DNA of 64,000 nucleotides from Variovorax paradoxus NBRC 15149 (GTDB taxonomy: Bacteria; Pseudomonadota; Gammaproteobacteria; Burkholderiales; Burkholderiaceae_C). Where the stretch lies: positions 1,550,001 through 1,614,000 of the forward strand of contig NZ_BCUT01000001.1 in NCBI RefSeq assembly GCF_001591365.1, in the 5' to 3' direction. Positions 62,701 to 64,000 of the stretch are shown here, piece after piece (the stretch's first letter is position 1; every line of letters starts with the position of its first letter). The notes under the pieces are model-generated. The model was not told the origin of the DNA. It ran no database searches and saw only the letters and a list, made by a program, of their open reading frames with translations. A program made the translations under genes and the position numbers.

Positions 62701-64000
62701 TCAGGCCAGCATGTAGCCGGTCTTGACCGTCGTGTAGAACTCCGCGGCATGGCGCCCTTGTTCGCGCGGCCCGTAGCCCGACCCCTTGCGCCCGCCGAAG
62801 GGCGCGTGGAAGTCCACGCCCGCCGTCGGCAGGTTGACCATCGTCATGCCGACTTCGGCATGGCGCCTGAAATGCATCGCGTGCTTGAGCGAATTGGTGC
62901 AGATGCCCGCGCTCAGGCCCGAAGGCGTGTCGTTGCACAGCGCCAGCGCCTCGTCGTAGTCGGCCGCGCGCAGCACGCAGGCCAGCGGGCCGAAGATTTC
63001 CTCGCGCGCGATGCGGTGCCCGGGCTGGGCCAGGAACAGCGCGGGGCTCATGTAGTGGCCGGCCGTGGCGCGCTGGAGCGGCTCGCCGCCCCACACATGC
63101 TCAGCGCCCTCTTCGCGCGCAATGCCGACCCAGGCCAGGCTGCGCGCGAGGCGCTCTTCATCGACCAGCGGCCCGACGTCGACGCCGCGTTCGAGCGCAT
63201 GGCCGATCTTCAGCGCCTTGAGCCGCTCGCGAAGCCGCGAGACGAAGGCATCGTGCACCGCGGCCTCGACGATCAGCCGGCTCGACGCCGTGCAGCGCTG
63301 GCCGTTGGAAAAATAGGCGCCCTGCACCGCGCAGTCGACCGCGTGGTCGATGTCGGCATCGGCCAGCACCACGAGCGCGTTCTTGCCGCCCATCTCGAGC
63401 TGCACCTTGGCGCGCCGCGCGGCGGCCGCCTGCAGGATGCGTTCGCCGTTGCGCGCCGAGCCGGTGAAGCTCAGGGCATCGACCAGCGGGCTGTCGACCA
63501 GCGCCTGGCCGGCTTCGCGGCCGCTGCCCATCACGAGGTTGAACACGCCCGCGGGCAGTGCCGCGCGGCTGATGATCTCGGCCAGCGTCCAGCCGCAGGC
63601 CGGCACCAGCTCGGCCGGCTTGAACACCACGCAGTTGCCGTGCGCGAGCGCCGGTGCAATCTTGGTGGCCGGCACCGCGAGCGGCGAATTCCACGGCGTG
63701 ATGAGCCCGGCCACGCCCACCGGCTCGCGCGTGACGTCGACCTGCACGCCCGCGCGCAGCGAGGCCATGTTCTCGCCGCCGCCGCGCAGTGCCTCGCCCG
63801 CGAAGAACTTGAACACCTGCCCCGCGCGCGCCGCCTCGGCCACGGCCTCGGGCAGGGTCTTGCCAACCTCGCGCGCCAGCAGCAGGCCCAGCTCGTCCTT
63901 GCGCGCCAGGAGTTCGGTGCCGATGCGGTCGAGCACGTCGGCCCGGCGCTGCGGCGTGCTGTGGCTCCAGTGGGAAAAGGCATCGGCGGCTGCGCGGATC
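62701..64000 (-). CDS. Aldehyde dehydrogenase, probable 2-oxoglutarate semialdehyde dehydrogenase (partial)
   Basis: The frame extends past the window end; 433 codons are visible. Catalytic cysteine lies in YFSNGQRCTASS, the glutamate in LEMGGKNALVV, the N169-type loop in GLITPWNSPLAVPATKIAPAL. The C-terminal VNLPTAGVDFHAPFGGRKGSGYGPREQG matches the 2-oxoglutarate semialdehyde dehydrogenase branch. It would oxidise the product of the keto-deoxyarabinonate dehydratase to 2-oxoglutarate, closing the pathway. It is the most upstream gene of this operon in view. Confidence 0.88.
   Translation of the reverse strand, partial: IRAAADAFSHWSHSTPQRRADVLDRIGTELLARKDELGLLLAREVGKTLPEAVAEAARAGQVFKFFAGEALRGGGENMASLRAGVQVDVTREPVGVAGLITPWNSPLAVPATKIAPALAHGNCVVFKPAELVPACGWTLAEIISRAALPAGVFNLVMGSGREAGQALVDSPLVDALSFTGSARNGERILQAAAARRAKVQLEMGGKNALVVLADADIDHAVDCAVQGAYFSNGQRCTASSRLIVEAAVHDAFVSRLRERLKALKIGHALERGVDVGPLVDEERLARSLAWVGIAREEGAEHVWGGEPLQRATAGHYMSPALFLAQPGHRIAREEIFGPLACVLRAADYDEALALCNDTPSGLSAGICTNSLKHAMHFRRHAEVGMTMVNLPTAGVDFHAPFGGRKGSGYGPREQGRHAAEFYTTVKTGYMLA

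Overview
The window is GC-rich, gene-dense DNA from a betaproteobacterium of the order Burkholderiales, most likely Variovorax or a close Comamonadaceae relative. I infer this from the Burkholderiales-type 16-strand porins, the two-gene cyanophycin synthetase locus with its DUF1854/ABC partner, the ChvE/GguAB sugar importer, and the palindromic repeats between genes. No rRNA, tRNA, CRISPR array, insertion sequence or prophage was seen. The only mobile-DNA-like gene is a lone tyrosine recombinase.

Layout. 1-2408: an iron/phosphonate-type ABC importer (permease cut by the window start), divergent from zwf (2553-4019). 4030-11980: a minus-strand peptide-importer operon (dppB, M20 amidohydrolase, dppA, dppC, dppD, dppF) followed by a Tat-signal DOPA-dioxygenase-like enzyme. 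12106-17490: two porin genes in opposite orientation around coq7, an OsmC-family gene and a candidate small RNA, with a tyrosine recombinase next to the second porin. 17514-19154: threonine dehydratase. 19170-30451: a complete type II secretion locus (gspC divergent from gspGHIJKLMNDEF). 30476-40054: a 5'-nucleotidase, a lipoprotein and phospholipase C behind a Pho box, an MFS transporter, a PhnZ-like HD oxygenase behind a second Pho box, a BacA/YddA-like ABC protein, queC and an acyltransferase. 40067-47795: the cyanophycin locus. 47966-49399: two related small secreted proteins and an 84-residue protein behind a third Pho box. 49425-51377: an SDR/LysR pair. 51244-64000: a minus-strand operon for the non-phosphorylative pentose (L-arabinonate) pathway, carrying two complete sugar ABC importers.

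The most unusual region is 13312-17490. A 78-bp perfect inverted repeat (97 of 98 bp when extended) covers the signal-peptide coding part of both porins. The left porin has a promoter region, ribosome-binding site and ATG inside the segment between the repeats. The right porin has an intact reading frame but no start codon, and is preceded by a small-RNA-like unit ending in a terminator. Inverting the segment would move the start to the other porin without disturbing the frame. A tyrosine recombinase gene lies 92 bp beyond the silent porin. This looks like an on/off porin exchange switch and is presented as a hypothesis.

A second theme is phosphate response. Three sites with 11-bp-spaced TGTCAT-like repeats precede phospholipase C and its lipoprotein, the PhnZ-like oxygenase, and the uncharacterised 84-residue protein.
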